A DNA stretch of 64,000 bases from Strigamia acuminata (lineage: Eukaryota; Arthropoda; Chilopoda; Geophilomorpha; Linotaeniidae): contig OX442317.1 in NCBI GenBank assembly GCA_949358305.1, forward strand, positions 10,358,186-10,422,185. The letters are read 5' to 3'. The notes under the pieces are model-generated. The model made no database searches and was not told the DNA's origin. It was given only the letters and a program-made list of their open reading frames with translations. The position numbers were made by a program, and so were the translations under genes. Positions 13,284 through 24,788 of this stretch are shown in pieces; within the stretch, counting starts at the first letter, position 1, and every line of letters begins with the position of its first letter.

Positions 13284-16246
13284 GTCTGGTCTTGCAAATT
13301 AATGGGGTCAAACGTGCAATTATCATAATGCTTCCAGGTGAAGCAGTCTAAAATGTGAGTAAATAAGTTACATGATTGTGTAAGACTCTTAAGCTAGGTT
13401 CACACTTGTATTCGCACTAGAAGCAATGCAAGAAAACTGACGCAACGCAAACTGCTTACGTCCAAAAATTCTTGACGTTGACGCCAATTTCTGCTTCAAC
13501 TCCAAGTTGTCGTAAGTGACGCAACGCAAGGAAAGGTCTTGTAACCAACCAATCACGATTGACTCCAACTCTTGTCGATTCACGTCTGGTGGCGAGACTT
13601 TACCACGTGCAAACAGGCCGCCCTTTTTTGATTCTGGAACTAGTTCTAGAACTAGATTTAATCCCAGGTTTCATTGAAACCATCTGATTTGCCAGATGCA
13701 ACATCAATTGTTTCAGCTCTGTTCACACGTGCTCTACAGTGTGAACAGACTCTGCGTTGCGTTTGACTAATTTTTCCTTGCGTTGCATCTTTTGACACAA
13801 TATGAGTAATATTATTCAATAGTGCTGTGCAAATAATCTTGAAATCGTTCCATTATTGAGATAACTTTATTCATAGTTGGTTGTGTTTTATCTCCGTGAG
13901 AGTTTATGGATTTGTTGGCAAGCAAATGCCACCATCCCATTCATGTCCAGCGGTTCTTCTATGATAATGTGCACACGCTCGGATTGCCTTGAAATATTGC
14001 AAGCGAGGATTTGTTCTCTTCTTTTGTTGTAGGCAAGAAATTTTTTCCACTAAATCTTTAATCCGAAAGTACTTTGCATAAAAAAATAAGCATGATTTTT
14101 TCATGGTTCAACTTTAGATGCATTCAGGATTAGAATGGATTTTTCAAACTGATTATGTTGAAAAATCTTCTTTTTTTTTATACATCTAAATAATTAATTT
14201 TTTTTATTATTATTTCCAATTTGCTTATTTCAGTCATCTTGACATTAAATTTACCCCTGTCATATTTGTGCATTAAATCCGGTTGATCGAAGCCTTATCG
14301 TTGTGCTGTAGATTCTTTTCTTTTTATCTTTAAGTCTGCAGTACTTAACATTATATTACAACTGTAATCCTCTTTGTTTCATTAAACTAAACACATTTTC
14401 AATGCCATTTGTCAAGGAAAGATGAAGTTCAAAGAAGAATTAATAAAAGCCAACATTAATCCTAGCAGTTTAGTCTGTGTTATTCAAACAGTCCAATATT
14501 GTTGGCTCATATTTCAGTTGGGAAATATCGACTTGGGTTCAGAATCTAAACCTTAGGCTGCTTGCTTCTTCTCCATGAATCATACTTTACTTTTTACTTG
14601 CACATTTGCTTTAATCAGGTATTTGGAAATGCTTTTAGGTTTGAAAGGCCATTCTAGGAGAGGAAAAAGGGATTGGTTTTGTTACTGAATTTGAAAATCT
14701 GGACTTAGAATTATTTGACATGATATGTGCATGTTTGTCAAATTATTTAAAAATGATTAGTAAAAGGGTGGTAGCTTTCAGTTACAGCCCACATATAGTT
14801 TTAATAATAGAATTCTAGGACACTAAACAAGCTGCAAAATGACCTGTCAGGTGAAGAAAAAGAGGAACAGTTAGTGACAGGTATTAGGAGATATGGTCAA
14901 TGGCTTTCCTTGTCAGCACAAATCAAACAGAGAAGGAAACTTGTACTCCGGATTGCACTGCTTCAATTAATCTCTTTCAGATAGAATTTAAAGTGTAGCA
15001 GCAAATGAATTGAGTGTGACATCATTGGGGAACAATCAGTGCAGCAAATTCATTGCATTCAGCAATATTTGTGATTGTTAATTAATTATGAGTATTTCTG
15101 CATTTTCAAATGCAGTTAGTTGCACTCATTGAAGTTGACTTAAACTTAACTTGGCATCCATATTTGTTGATCCTCATAGAAAAATGTAAGTTGAGTCAAC
15201 AATTTGGGATTGAAATTCAGAAGTTGAATGGAGAAATGTGAAAAAATAAGGTGGTTGGTTATCTGGTGGCAGATCCGAATCGAAATAGCAGGCTCTAAGC
15301 TATCTCTTCTCTGGGAGCCTCATTTACCACATGGGGTGTAGACTTGGATTTTGTTCAATTCTGCACTACATGCAGTTGATTGGTTGTTAGTGATAAGTCA
15401 CTATAATTTGATTGCTGGCTCGTATAGCAAAATTGCTATATTGGGAAAATGTTAAATTTAAAAAGAATTTTTGTGCGTGTCGCAGTTTGCTCGTGTGATT
15501 CTTGACAAGTGCTGATACAGAAAAGCTGTTGTACAAGTAAGTTAAGTGTGCATCTGGGAGTTGGTCAATGTTTTGGGATTACGGTACATTTCTTGTTTGC
15601 TCTTCTGCTATAAAATTAAAGGTGATCAAAACTCGAATGCAGTTAATGCAACATAAAGCTAAATAGCCCGAAGCAAAAGTTTGACAAATGTCAAAAATTT
15701 ACCATCTCAGATGTGAAGATCTGAGGGTGTTTCAGCTCTAGTGTTGATCATCAAATGTGGGAAATGCTAAACTTGAATCCAAGCCAGTAACTGGAAATTG
15801 CTTTTGAGCTTAAAGAAGAGATCAGTATGCAAAATGGGAAGGTGACTATAAAGTAGAGGTCAGCAAATTTATTCAAAAAAATACCATTCGGAATGGAACG
15901 GATAGCACTAAGCAAAAATTTGAATAATACATTAGATCTGCACGTTAAAAGAAATTCCAAAGTGGCTCAATCTATGCTAAATGCAGCCAAGATTATTGTC
16001 AACTGACGAGCAAACACATCTGCACTTATTAAACATATTCAATATTTTGCCTACTTCTGGAAAGCCAAAGTCGGTAGATACATTTTTTCGCTTATTTCCT
16101 TAGAATTGAATTTAAAACAAAACGTTAATTAATTGCTGCTTTGTTTAATTGCTTCAAACATATTCATCGTGAGCCAAAGGAGATCATGACGATGTTAAGT
16201 ACTGAATAAGAAATGTTAAAGCACCACACACTTATTGGCCTTTAGA
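13284..16246. other. Non-coding DNA with small palindromes
   Basis: No gene recognised. It contains a perfect 16-bp palindrome CTAGTTCTAGAACTAG (13640-13655), a small CATCTG/CAGATG hairpin (13681-13698), a GTTCACAC/GTGTGAAC hairpin (13721-13746), and repeated ACGCAACGCAA words near 13440-13530 echoed in reverse near 13760-13790. This suggests a decayed inverted-repeat element. Confidence 0.4.
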
Positions 16247-16507
16247 ATGGTAAAACAGAAAACAGAAAATACTGCAAACAAACTTGTTAGTGAAAATCAA
16301 TATTCTTTTTCCTTTCTAAAATTTGACTGGACAACCGAAAGTATCTCAGATTTCGACTCTCATTCTGATATACAAGCACGCCCTAATTGCCCGCTCTGTT
16401 TGGAGCAATTGAAGCTTGCACATGACCGGCTCAAGGTCTTATGGCAACTGAGCAAAGATCGAAAATTGCTCCCGACTCGTTGCAATAAAACAGACTTATT
16501 CATTTAA
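16247..16507 (+). CDS. Possible orphan coding exon, function unknown
   Basis: An 86-codon open frame begins with ATG at 16247, just after a plausible splice acceptor (GGCCTTTAG), and ends at TAA 16505-16507. The protein is balanced in composition and contains CPLCLEQLKLAHDRLKVLW, i.e. a CxxC pair followed by a likely amphipathic helix, which is unusual for chance translation of AT-rich DNA. I recognise no family. It could be a terminal exon, a transposon fragment or chance. No partner exons were found. Confidence 0.22.
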   Translation: MVKQKTENTANKLVSENQYSFSFLKFDWTTESISDFDSHSDIQARPNCPLCLEQLKLAHDRLKVLWQLSKDRKLLPTRCNKTDLFI

Positions 16508-17160
16508 GGTTTCAGCCTCTGGTGCTGAATTTGGTAGAAATACGTACAACGTCAAATCAAAAAGCAGGCGTCGCTTTTCTTTAGTATAAAAAAAAATTAT
16601 GACAATATGCAGTATGTAGAAAAGAGACATTAAATCCTACCGGTAGGAAGCATATCTAAAGGAAATTGACAAGTCTTGTCAGCTGTAGTTCCTTTTATAA
16701 TTTGTAGATCTGCTTCTGCCTTCTTCGTTTCCAGCAACTTCTCCTTTTCTTGCTGTTGCTGTTAACTTGGAGAAGGAGACTGGGAATGAAAGTAAAACAG
16801 GAAATGGTCATCTGTATAAGCTTACTAATATACTAAAACTACTAGACCAGAAGTCTTCATAGCGAAGCTCTGCGAGACATCTCCAGAAGCTCCATGAGCT
16901 GGCTTTCTTGATGAGCTCCAGTTAGACGAGGCTGGCACCTGCAATCAACTACACTTGGTGTCTTTCTGCGATGCTCAAAACACATGTACTTAGAGTAGTG
17001 CTAATTTACTAATTTCATTTACTAACAAAGATTTGGAGATACTCTGTGTGGGGCTGCACACACTTTGTTAGGCAGCTAAAAGGCTCCATCTGGAAGCAAA
17101 AAGTTTGAAAGACACTACTAGTGACATAGAACAAAAAGATGATTAGGCAATAGAAATAAA

Positions 17161-17311
17161 AGGAATCCCGACAACTTGTTTATTTTATTGAGAGAGGACA
17201 CTGATCACATTAGAGTGCTCCAACTAACAATTAATTCACTTTGAGCAGACATGTCCGTTGCTAAGATACCGTGCCGTGTTTATTAAGCTACTGTGCCATG
17301 TTTGTTGCTGT
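17161..17311 (+). repeat. Dispersed repeat family A, partial copy
   Basis: It carries only the second internal unit and the 3' half: GACAACTTGTTTATTTTATTG, then CTGATCACATTAGAG, CTCCAACTAACAATTAATTC and GCAGACATGTCCGTTGCTA. It lacks the ATTCTCATTGGTCAG head present in the longer copies. Confidence 0.75.
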
Positions 17312-17611
17312 GATCAATGACAAACACACTTTTGGTCGAGAACTTAAAAATGTTTGCATCTAACAACAATCTGGACTGTTTTGAAAATCTTACCAAACTC
17401 AAGATGTTGCAACAACTGTTTCATCTTTTCGGAAGGTCTTAATTCTTAAGGAGGTATTTGAGAAAAGGCTCAATGATGACTTATCCTTTCTAAACATGAA
17501 TTTACTTACTATTTCTCTCATCTTCCAGAATACTAAATTAATTTAGACTAAACAACGTTTGAAGCAACATAAACTGCTAACTTCAAAAATGTCGGTTTTT
17601 GTCTGTCTGCT

Positions 17612-17745
17612 TTAGTCTGTTTTCAGTCACAGTGGGCATGCGCACGACATTTAAACAACAAAACATGTTTAACTGCAAGTTATGAATTCTGGTATTTATT
17701 TTGACACTTACAAGTTAGCTGCATTCAAAAAGTCGATTTTCAAGT
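17612..17745 (+). repeat. Dispersed repeat family B, copy 2
   Basis: It starts TTAGTCTGTTTTCAGTCACA and continues GTGGGCATGCGCACGACATT, TAAACAACAAAACATG and AACTGCAAG. It then carries GCTGCATTCAAAAAGTCGA, a word also seen at about 33190 and, inverted, at about 52680. Confidence 0.65.
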
Positions 17746-19150
17746 GTCGCCGTAAACAAATTTACTGACATAGTGTTAGCAAATTAAATCAAAAACTAAT
17801 GTTTGGTGCCCCCTGAACCTGAACCTGAAAAAGTGGGGAGATTAGATTTTTCTGCCACCATCCTTTTCTAGAGACTTCTTGCTCCTGTTAAATGAATTCT
17901 GTGCACAAGACCCTTACTAGTGATTGATTTTCTCAATTTCTTTTTGCATTATTAATGGGATCAGGCAGGCTTCTGTGGGAAAAGAGCGTGAGCAATGGAT
18001 ATTAAATGACAAAAAAACCTTTTTTGATCAGCAATGAGATAAACTTACTTGAATATCTAACACAGAATAAGAGACAGCTGAATTTCGTCACTATCTGCTT
18101 TTAGTTTGGTTGGAATGGCTGGTACAGAGTATTTACAGTATCGGTATTGTATTTTATCAGATTATGATCACGAGGAAAATGACTGACCAGTAAGGAAGAG
18201 GATTGTTGAGCCAATCACCCTGAGTTATTATTTTCTTTCTCACTTTTTACTGCTCAATAATCCTTTATTTACTGCACAATTTCTGTTATTTATTTCATCT
18301 ATTTAATTTATTAACTACCCAAGAAGTGATATTTACCTGGTCATTTAATGGAATGGTCGATAAACACATGGTTGTGTTGGGTCTTGTCTTTTCAAACAGA
18401 ACATTGATCGGTGATCGCACAACTGACACGTTGTCACGGTTCCGCTTGCCACAGATTTTTCTTGCTTCAACTTCTCGCCGTCTACTTGATTATACTTTTT
18501 GTTTTTGTTTGTGGTTTTATGATGACCACAGCCCACTGGTGTGAATGTCGTGCATCTTCGTTGGTGAGTTAAAGCAAACATTTTTTGTTTTTGTTTACTA
18601 CTGTGGCACCAAGCCATGACTTAGACCTTCATTTATTTACAACAACCACAGTTGAAGTACTAAAAAATTAAAAATAGCCTCCAATCAAGGGACAAGATTA
18701 TTACTAATGAACGGTAAATTATTATTATTGTTGATACACGTGTGAAAATGTGTGGCTGGTCATGGCAGCATTACAATTAGGCAATGAAAATGAATATGTT
18801 GTTGAAAAGAACATCACAGATCAAAGTCATATATTAAGTTGACAGCTTGGGTTTGGAAAAAGAAAATTAATAATGATGATGATGATTTGCATACAAAGCA
18901 TATTGAAAATAATGTATTTGATTGGACTCGTTTAATAATCGCAGCAGATGTTTCCCATTTTAATAATAAATGGTAAGAAATGTGTTTAAATTGGAAACGC
19001 ACCTTAAAATACAGAAAACTAGAAGTTTAAGATAACATAATCATACCGTAACTACGCCTAATTCCATGAAATGCTCTAGTCTACATTTTGGAATACATAA
19101 AGTGAAAAGCAATACTGATGTATATTGTAACTTAAAAATTAGCGGCTGAT

Positions 19151-19250
19151 TTAGTTTGTTTTCAGCAGTCGCAGTGGACATGCGCACAACATTTAAACGG
19201 CAAAACATGTCAACTGCGATGAAAACACATTTTGAATGCAGCTACAGCTG
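19151..19250 (+). repeat. Dispersed repeat family B, copy 3
   Basis: TTAGTTTGTTTTCAGCAGTC, GCAGTGGACATGCGCACAAC, ATTTAAACGGCAAAACATG and CAACTGCGATG match copies 1 and 2 in order and spacing. It then continues with TTTTGAATGCAGC. Confidence 0.65.
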
Positions 19251-21624
19251 TATAGTAGGTACCGGTACCTAATTATAATCTTATATTTAACATTTTTTAA
19301 AATTTAATTTTTTTGTATTTTGTATATCAATTTCTGAAGCAGCAATTTGAACTGCTTTAAAACTATAATGTCTCCAGCTCGGTGTTCGGTGTTTGGTTCT
19401 GACGGTTCGGGTTACGATGGGCGACCTGCGGTTAGAATACTAATCACGGATTCGTTGCCAGATCCAGATTATTTTCTTGCCTCGCCCATATTCATGACTG
19501 ATATATGTCAATATTGACTAGCCAACAACCTATCTTTTGTATAATTATTATTGATATTTTCCATATTTGTTATTTTTGAGGAAAAACAACAAACTGCGTC
19601 AATAAAATGATTTTAATGACACTAACGGCGCTCGAAACTACAAACAATAAATATAATCCACAGGCTTTACGTAAAGGTGGGTTTTTACTAGCGATTTTTT
19701 TATGGCGCTGCTCACTCACAATCAAGCTTCACTTCATACTGGCTGCTCGAATGTCAAGAAAGCAGGTTGTTAAAAAAAATTGAAAGAAACATCAACAAAA
19801 GAATTGGAAAATGCATGCAAATTAAGGAATTTTTGTTTAGTTCATTCAATTTTTTCAGTTTTTTTTTTAATTTTTTCTGTTGCACGTGGTAACAAATCTC
19901 GGCCAATGTGAGCGATCGACCAAACATCGACTTCGTATTGGCCCAAAATTGACACGTGGTCTGCATCCATGCAATTTTTGATTTTTTCACTCAGTTGAAA
20001 ATGCAAACGCTTGACATTTTTTTATCGCTTTCGAAAAATTGCGCGCGAAAACTTACCAGTAGATCGTGTAAAATATTATAATCTTAAATTGGCTAATCTG
20101 CATTCGTTCCTTAATTTCCTTTCGAAACCTTTCGTTTAATTTCATACAAGTTCAAATAACAGGAAATACTATTTTTATTGACCACTACCGGTAGAGCTTA
20201 TTTAAATACACTTTAAAAACGTCCACAAGACGTATTTCCGGTTTTGTGGTAACAATGTACCAATCATAACGTTTTACATTTCTTATTCAATATTTCGAAC
20301 AATTTTTCGTAATCGACTAATTCTAACATTTTAAATCAAATAAACAATACACTTTTTCTAATAAAAACACCATAAAACGATCATCTTGCATGGTCAATCG
20401 TTTAAAATCGTTAAATAATCGTAAAGAAAGTGTTGTTCTTTTCCAAACTTTGTTGGCTTTATTCCTTCTGTCTGGTGGAATCTTGAAGGAAAATGTGAAG
20501 TTTGTATAAATAAATTGTAAAAAAAAATGAAAAATTCTACCTCTTAAAACTACGCTGAGGGAACATTCTATTACCTCTTTTGTTAGTACACAAAATGCAT
20601 TAACCATGAGCAGAAAAAAATTCTTTCGGAAATAACTGACAACTTGTGCTGGAATTCTTTTGTTGCCACCATTAAAGAATTTCAAGTATAACAGAGGTTA
20701 AATATTCAACTTTTGCCTTGAAAATTTGTTGTAAAAAAAAAAATCTTTTCACACGGAAGATTCTAGAGAAGATTTTTAATTGGAAGTTGCCGTGATATGC
20801 TTTGTTGTTCGTGTCATTATAATTGGGAGAAAGAAAGTGTTGGTATGATGTTTATATGGCAATATATTATTCTTGTAGTGTGGTGCCACGAGCGTGGGGC
20901 CAATATTGTTTAGTCTGCTGCTAGTATCATATTACGGTGTCTCCCGTATGAATAGCTTTTTACTCTTACTAGTAGTCTGAATAAAGAAAGCCATGTAGAA
21001 AGAAGTGCTCCGTGTTGCTGGCTGAATAATATCTTGAAGATTATTAACAGAAAGTACTACTTTAATATGCTGTATGGAAGACCAGACCAATGGCACGAGA
21101 TTTTTTTTAATGTATCAAAGAGCAGCACATGACTCCCTCTGGAATCTTTTCCAGCCAAGATTGAAAACCACATGAGAAGCATACAGATCCTTTGTGGCCC
21201 ATGGCAACATATTTTCTAGGGTCAATGCCGTTTTCCTGTAGAGGAAGTTTAAAGTGCAAGTAGAATATCAACTTCAATTGTTTGCAAATTGAAAGAATTG
21301 CATGCAAAAAAGGAATGCCTGGCTTCGCTTTGACGCGATTTACGCTAAGCTTTGGTAAGTTCGAAATGGAGTTTGCACTTTTTGTACTTTGGACGATTAT
21401 TACATCTGGCAGTAATTCATTGTTTCATAAAAATAAAACGATTTAGTCTGGTTATTATGGCGCCAACTATAGTCAAAGTGTAACAAATGATGTCATTCTT
21501 GTTAAAATTTGTTGCAGAGATGCAGTTGAGCATACAAAGAGAAGCACTAGCCCTGCGTTGTCTAAATGTAAGGAACAAGTAAATATAAAACAAGAAAATC
21601 TGTAATACATGGAAGCATTACATC

Positions 21625-21870
21625 TTAGACTTCTAAACCCCTTCTACACGTCATTTCCATTTTCCAGTACCAGTTTGTAAAACCAGTTTTTATTTAAACC
21701 GGAAGTCGGAGAAATACGAAAATTCCTTAGGCACCTATGGAAAGTATGCTGAGTTCATTGCCGTTGCCCGTTTGGCTCTAGCTGCTTTCGTTTTGGGGGA
21801 GTTGATGCGGAGGGATGGACGGTCAGAACCGTTTTTTTAGACTTTCTAAACATAGAGTTTAGAAGTCTAA
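21625..21870. mobile_element. Possible small inverted-repeat element
   Basis: TTAGACTTCTAAAC at 21625-21638 is matched by its reverse complement GTTTAGAAGTCTAA at 21857-21870. A third, one-base-longer copy (TTTAGACTTTCTAAAC, ending 21851) forms a hairpin with the right end. The size (246 bp) and arrangement fit a MITE, but no convincing target duplication is visible. Confidence 0.35.
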
Positions 21871-22903
21871 AAACTACGTTTTTGAAAAACGCTTTTATAT
21901 TGGTCTATCAAATCGCCACCAGAGCGCGCTACTACCGCAGATTTTTTTGTGGTTGCCGTGTACGCGCCGAAAATCGCAAACTACCGGTAATAAACTTTTT
22001 CACATTAAATTAAACAAAATATACGGGCAGATATATCAGTATTAACCTGGTTTCAGAATTTATCGGAACCTTTTTAACATCGAAAAAAGCAGTTTTACAG
22101 TCCGGTCGAACAATTTGGCATCCATTATAATTTTAGTCGCTAGCAACACAGGAAGTTGAAACAAACAAACAAACACGAACACACAAACTATCAAGTCAAG
22201 CCTTTAAAAACAAATGTCACTCATTCCAGCTTGCTCTTCATGTGTGTACACAAGATTCATTTTTACAAACCCGGCGTGATTACTAGATTTACAACTAGTT
22301 TACAAAGTTTGCCACTAGGAGTAAAATAAATAGGATAAACCAAAACAAATAGAACTAATTTTCAATGTTAATAAATAAATAATCGAATTAAAGAAAATGC
22401 AATTACAAATTATATTTGGCATATGAAATCATAGACAAATCTCAAATCCAACAAAAATGCCAACAATGGGTAAATGCCTATATGGTCATTTAGTGAACCA
22501 TCAGAAAGTTGTGATATTATAACAACGGCAACAACAACACTTACCGTGTTTACATGTACTCACTTGTCCAGATATGTAAGTTAAAATTCGAATTTAATTT
22601 ATCCGTTTAACCGTGTGCTGCTAAATTCTTGGTAAGGGATTATGAGATTAGTCAAATGTATTCTCAGGTCTCAGTTGTTCTAAATGTTATAATCTGTGTG
22701 GATCCGATTACAAAAAAAGGTTTGTGAAACGCCAATATTTACGATTTTTACGATAATTTGTTTGTCTGCTCAGTTTGTCTGCTTTGGAGCAGGAAATCAA
22801 AAAATGCACCATGTTTGATTCCCATGCAAGTAGGTACGTAACCGCTGAACGCTGCATAGATTTGGCTATCTCCACAAGCACCACTGGGTCGTATGGGCTA
22901 AGT

Positions 22904-23115
22904 CAGTGGTGGATTTGCCATTAGGCACACTCGGCACGTGCCTAGGGTGGCACATTCCTTGGGGTGGCTGTGGCTGTGGCTAGGCCAACCAACTTTTGCG
23001 TGCCACCTTAGGTTGTGACACATCAGGTGCGGGATGCTTGGAGAGTGCCCAAAAGGGCAGCAAATGTCTAAGTTTGGGCCAAGTGGCACAAAATTGCTGT
23101 ATTGATCTATAATAT
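22904..23115. mobile_element. Fragment resembling a DNA-transposon end
   Basis: The segment opens CAGTGGTGGATTTGCC, then ATTAGGCACACTCGGCACG and TGCCTAGGGTGGCA. The CAGTGG(C/T)GGATTT...GGCA..TGCCTAGGG layout is, from memory, typical of termini of some animal DNA transposons. The opposite terminus was not found, so it is probably truncated. No protein is encoded. Confidence 0.35.
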
Positions 23116-24227
23116 GGATCAACCATCCACGAGCGAGGGAAAACAGGTCCGATTATTTAAACTTTGGACTAAAATTCGCCCGTCTCTAATTTCCGCCAGG
23201 CAATTACCTACAGTATTTGGCCAGCGCTCGGGCTTTAATTGGAGATATTCAAGAAGTCGGTGAGAGAGAGAGCGGCCAAGTGGCCACATTTGTTACTTGT
23301 GGGAAGATGAAGTGCGCAATCAGTGCAGGCGCAATTAAAATGCATTTCTTTCGGATGAAATAATCGAGTAAATGTAAACTTGTGTAAAAGTGAAAGGAAA
23401 ATTTATTCTTCTGGCGCGTTGCTTATGTTTTATTTGTTTTCTATTTGGCATTTTATGCGCGCATTCATCTTTAAGGTACTTTTTCATGACTTTTCCAGCT
23501 TTAGTTTTGTTTTCTTTTCTGGGCACATTCGTCTGAATTGTTGCATATGAACTAAACTGTTACTGCGCCATTAAATCCCCCTGTCCATATTTCTCTTTTT
23601 CTGCCCGCTTCAGTGACTTTTCGTTTTGTCTAAGAACTTAGTCTCTCCACTGTGTAAATATTTTTATCTTTGTTCTGCTTTATTTTCCCAGTCTTTCTTT
23701 GTGTACTTCTTCTGCTCACAAATACTGTAAATTGTTTATGTTTATTTTGTTTATTTGTATGTTGCGTGTGTGTTTGTGTGTTTGTGAGCATCTAATTTGA
23801 TGCGGTTTTCTGTAGTTTGAATAAATTTTACCACTTTAAAAATTTACAACTTTTTTTTTCTTATTTATTTATTTATTTTTTAATGTTAAAAACATTAGAA
23901 AAATTCTGCAAGTTTGAGACTTTCATTTTTTTATGATCTTTGTGCATTCGTTGAATATTTGAGCGTAATTAAATATTAATAGAAAAAAAATGTTATTTCA
24001 ATAAACCAAAAATCAATTACTTTACGTCAACAGGTTGAGGAAACATTGGGTGTTATAGGCTTAGTATAGTATAGCATAATGAAAAATCAATGAAAAAATT
24101 GATAATTTGTTTTCCAATATAACGTGATTGACATGTCCAGTGGCGGATAGTGCTTGGAGCCTCAATATTGCAAAACAAAACGTTAAAAACAGAAATATCT
24201 CGGTTTTTTTTTTAAATATAAAAATTT

Positions 24228-24250
24228 TATTATTATTATTATTATTATTT
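24228..24250. repeat. (ATT)n microsatellite
   Basis: About eight ATT units, followed within about 20 bases by a shorter (AAT)n tract that could pair with it. Confidence 0.85.
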
Positions 24251-24717
24251 TGTAATAAAATAATAATAATAACGATAATTAAGACAAATTTCTGTCGGGT
24301 TCCGTGATGTTTTGCATGCGCGGCGCTTTGAATGGAACTAATTTCCAGAGCAGCCTAGAGCTCGGAATCAAAGAGATTGCCATTGCCGGCGAGATGCACA
24401 AAGTGCCAAGTCACAGAAACCAATAGTGTGAGACCATAAATATTTTCTTTTACTTGTTTAAATTTATAGGATTTATAGGTTTTCTCCAGTTTGCGAGAGA
24501 ATGTGTGAAATGCTATAAATTTAAATATTTGCAAGCAGAAGTAAGAATTTGGAATTGGTAATCAATTTTCAAACGGGCGATATTTCTTTTGCAAAATGTT
24601 CAATCGAGTTACAGTAAACTAAACGCTCAGCTGAATTGGGTCTCTGTATTGCATATTGATTAAATTGCTAGTTCGATAGGCTTCGGCGGGCTAGAAGTCA
24701 GTTAGAAATAGTTATAA

Positions 24718-24788
24718 ATGATGCACGTATTATCCGGCATTGGCATCTATCTCGTACTTCTTTTAACAATATATTTGAAGCAAAACTT
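24718..24788 (+). CDS. Candidate first coding exon with signal peptide
   Basis: Two adjacent ATG codons (24718, 24721) open a frame encoding MMHVLSGIGIYLVLLLTIYL followed by KQN. A run of about 14 hydrophobic residues before a lysine fits a signal peptide or anchor. The frame ends at a strong donor, AACTT|GTAAGT, in phase 2. A TCAGTT initiator-like word lies about 20 bases upstream. Being 10 kb upstream of the WIF-domain exons on the same strand and encoding a secretory leader, it is a reasonable first exon for that gene. The linking exon, which must enter in phase 2 and leave in phase 0, was not found, so the assignment is inference. Confidence 0.4.

Larger units (their letters stand above)
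16508..24717. other. Non-coding DNA with scattered repeats
   Basis: No supported gene. It holds a partial family A repeat, two family B repeats, an inverted-repeat element at 21625-21870, a DNA-transposon end at 22904-23115 and an (ATT)n tract at 24228-24250. Confidence 0.5.

Noticed and set aside
18326-18544. Frame with IFTWSFNGM, considered as a WIF-domain exon
   Set aside because: The surrounding residues lack the P-x-IP motif and no donor follows at the right place. It also lies upstream of the candidate first exon.
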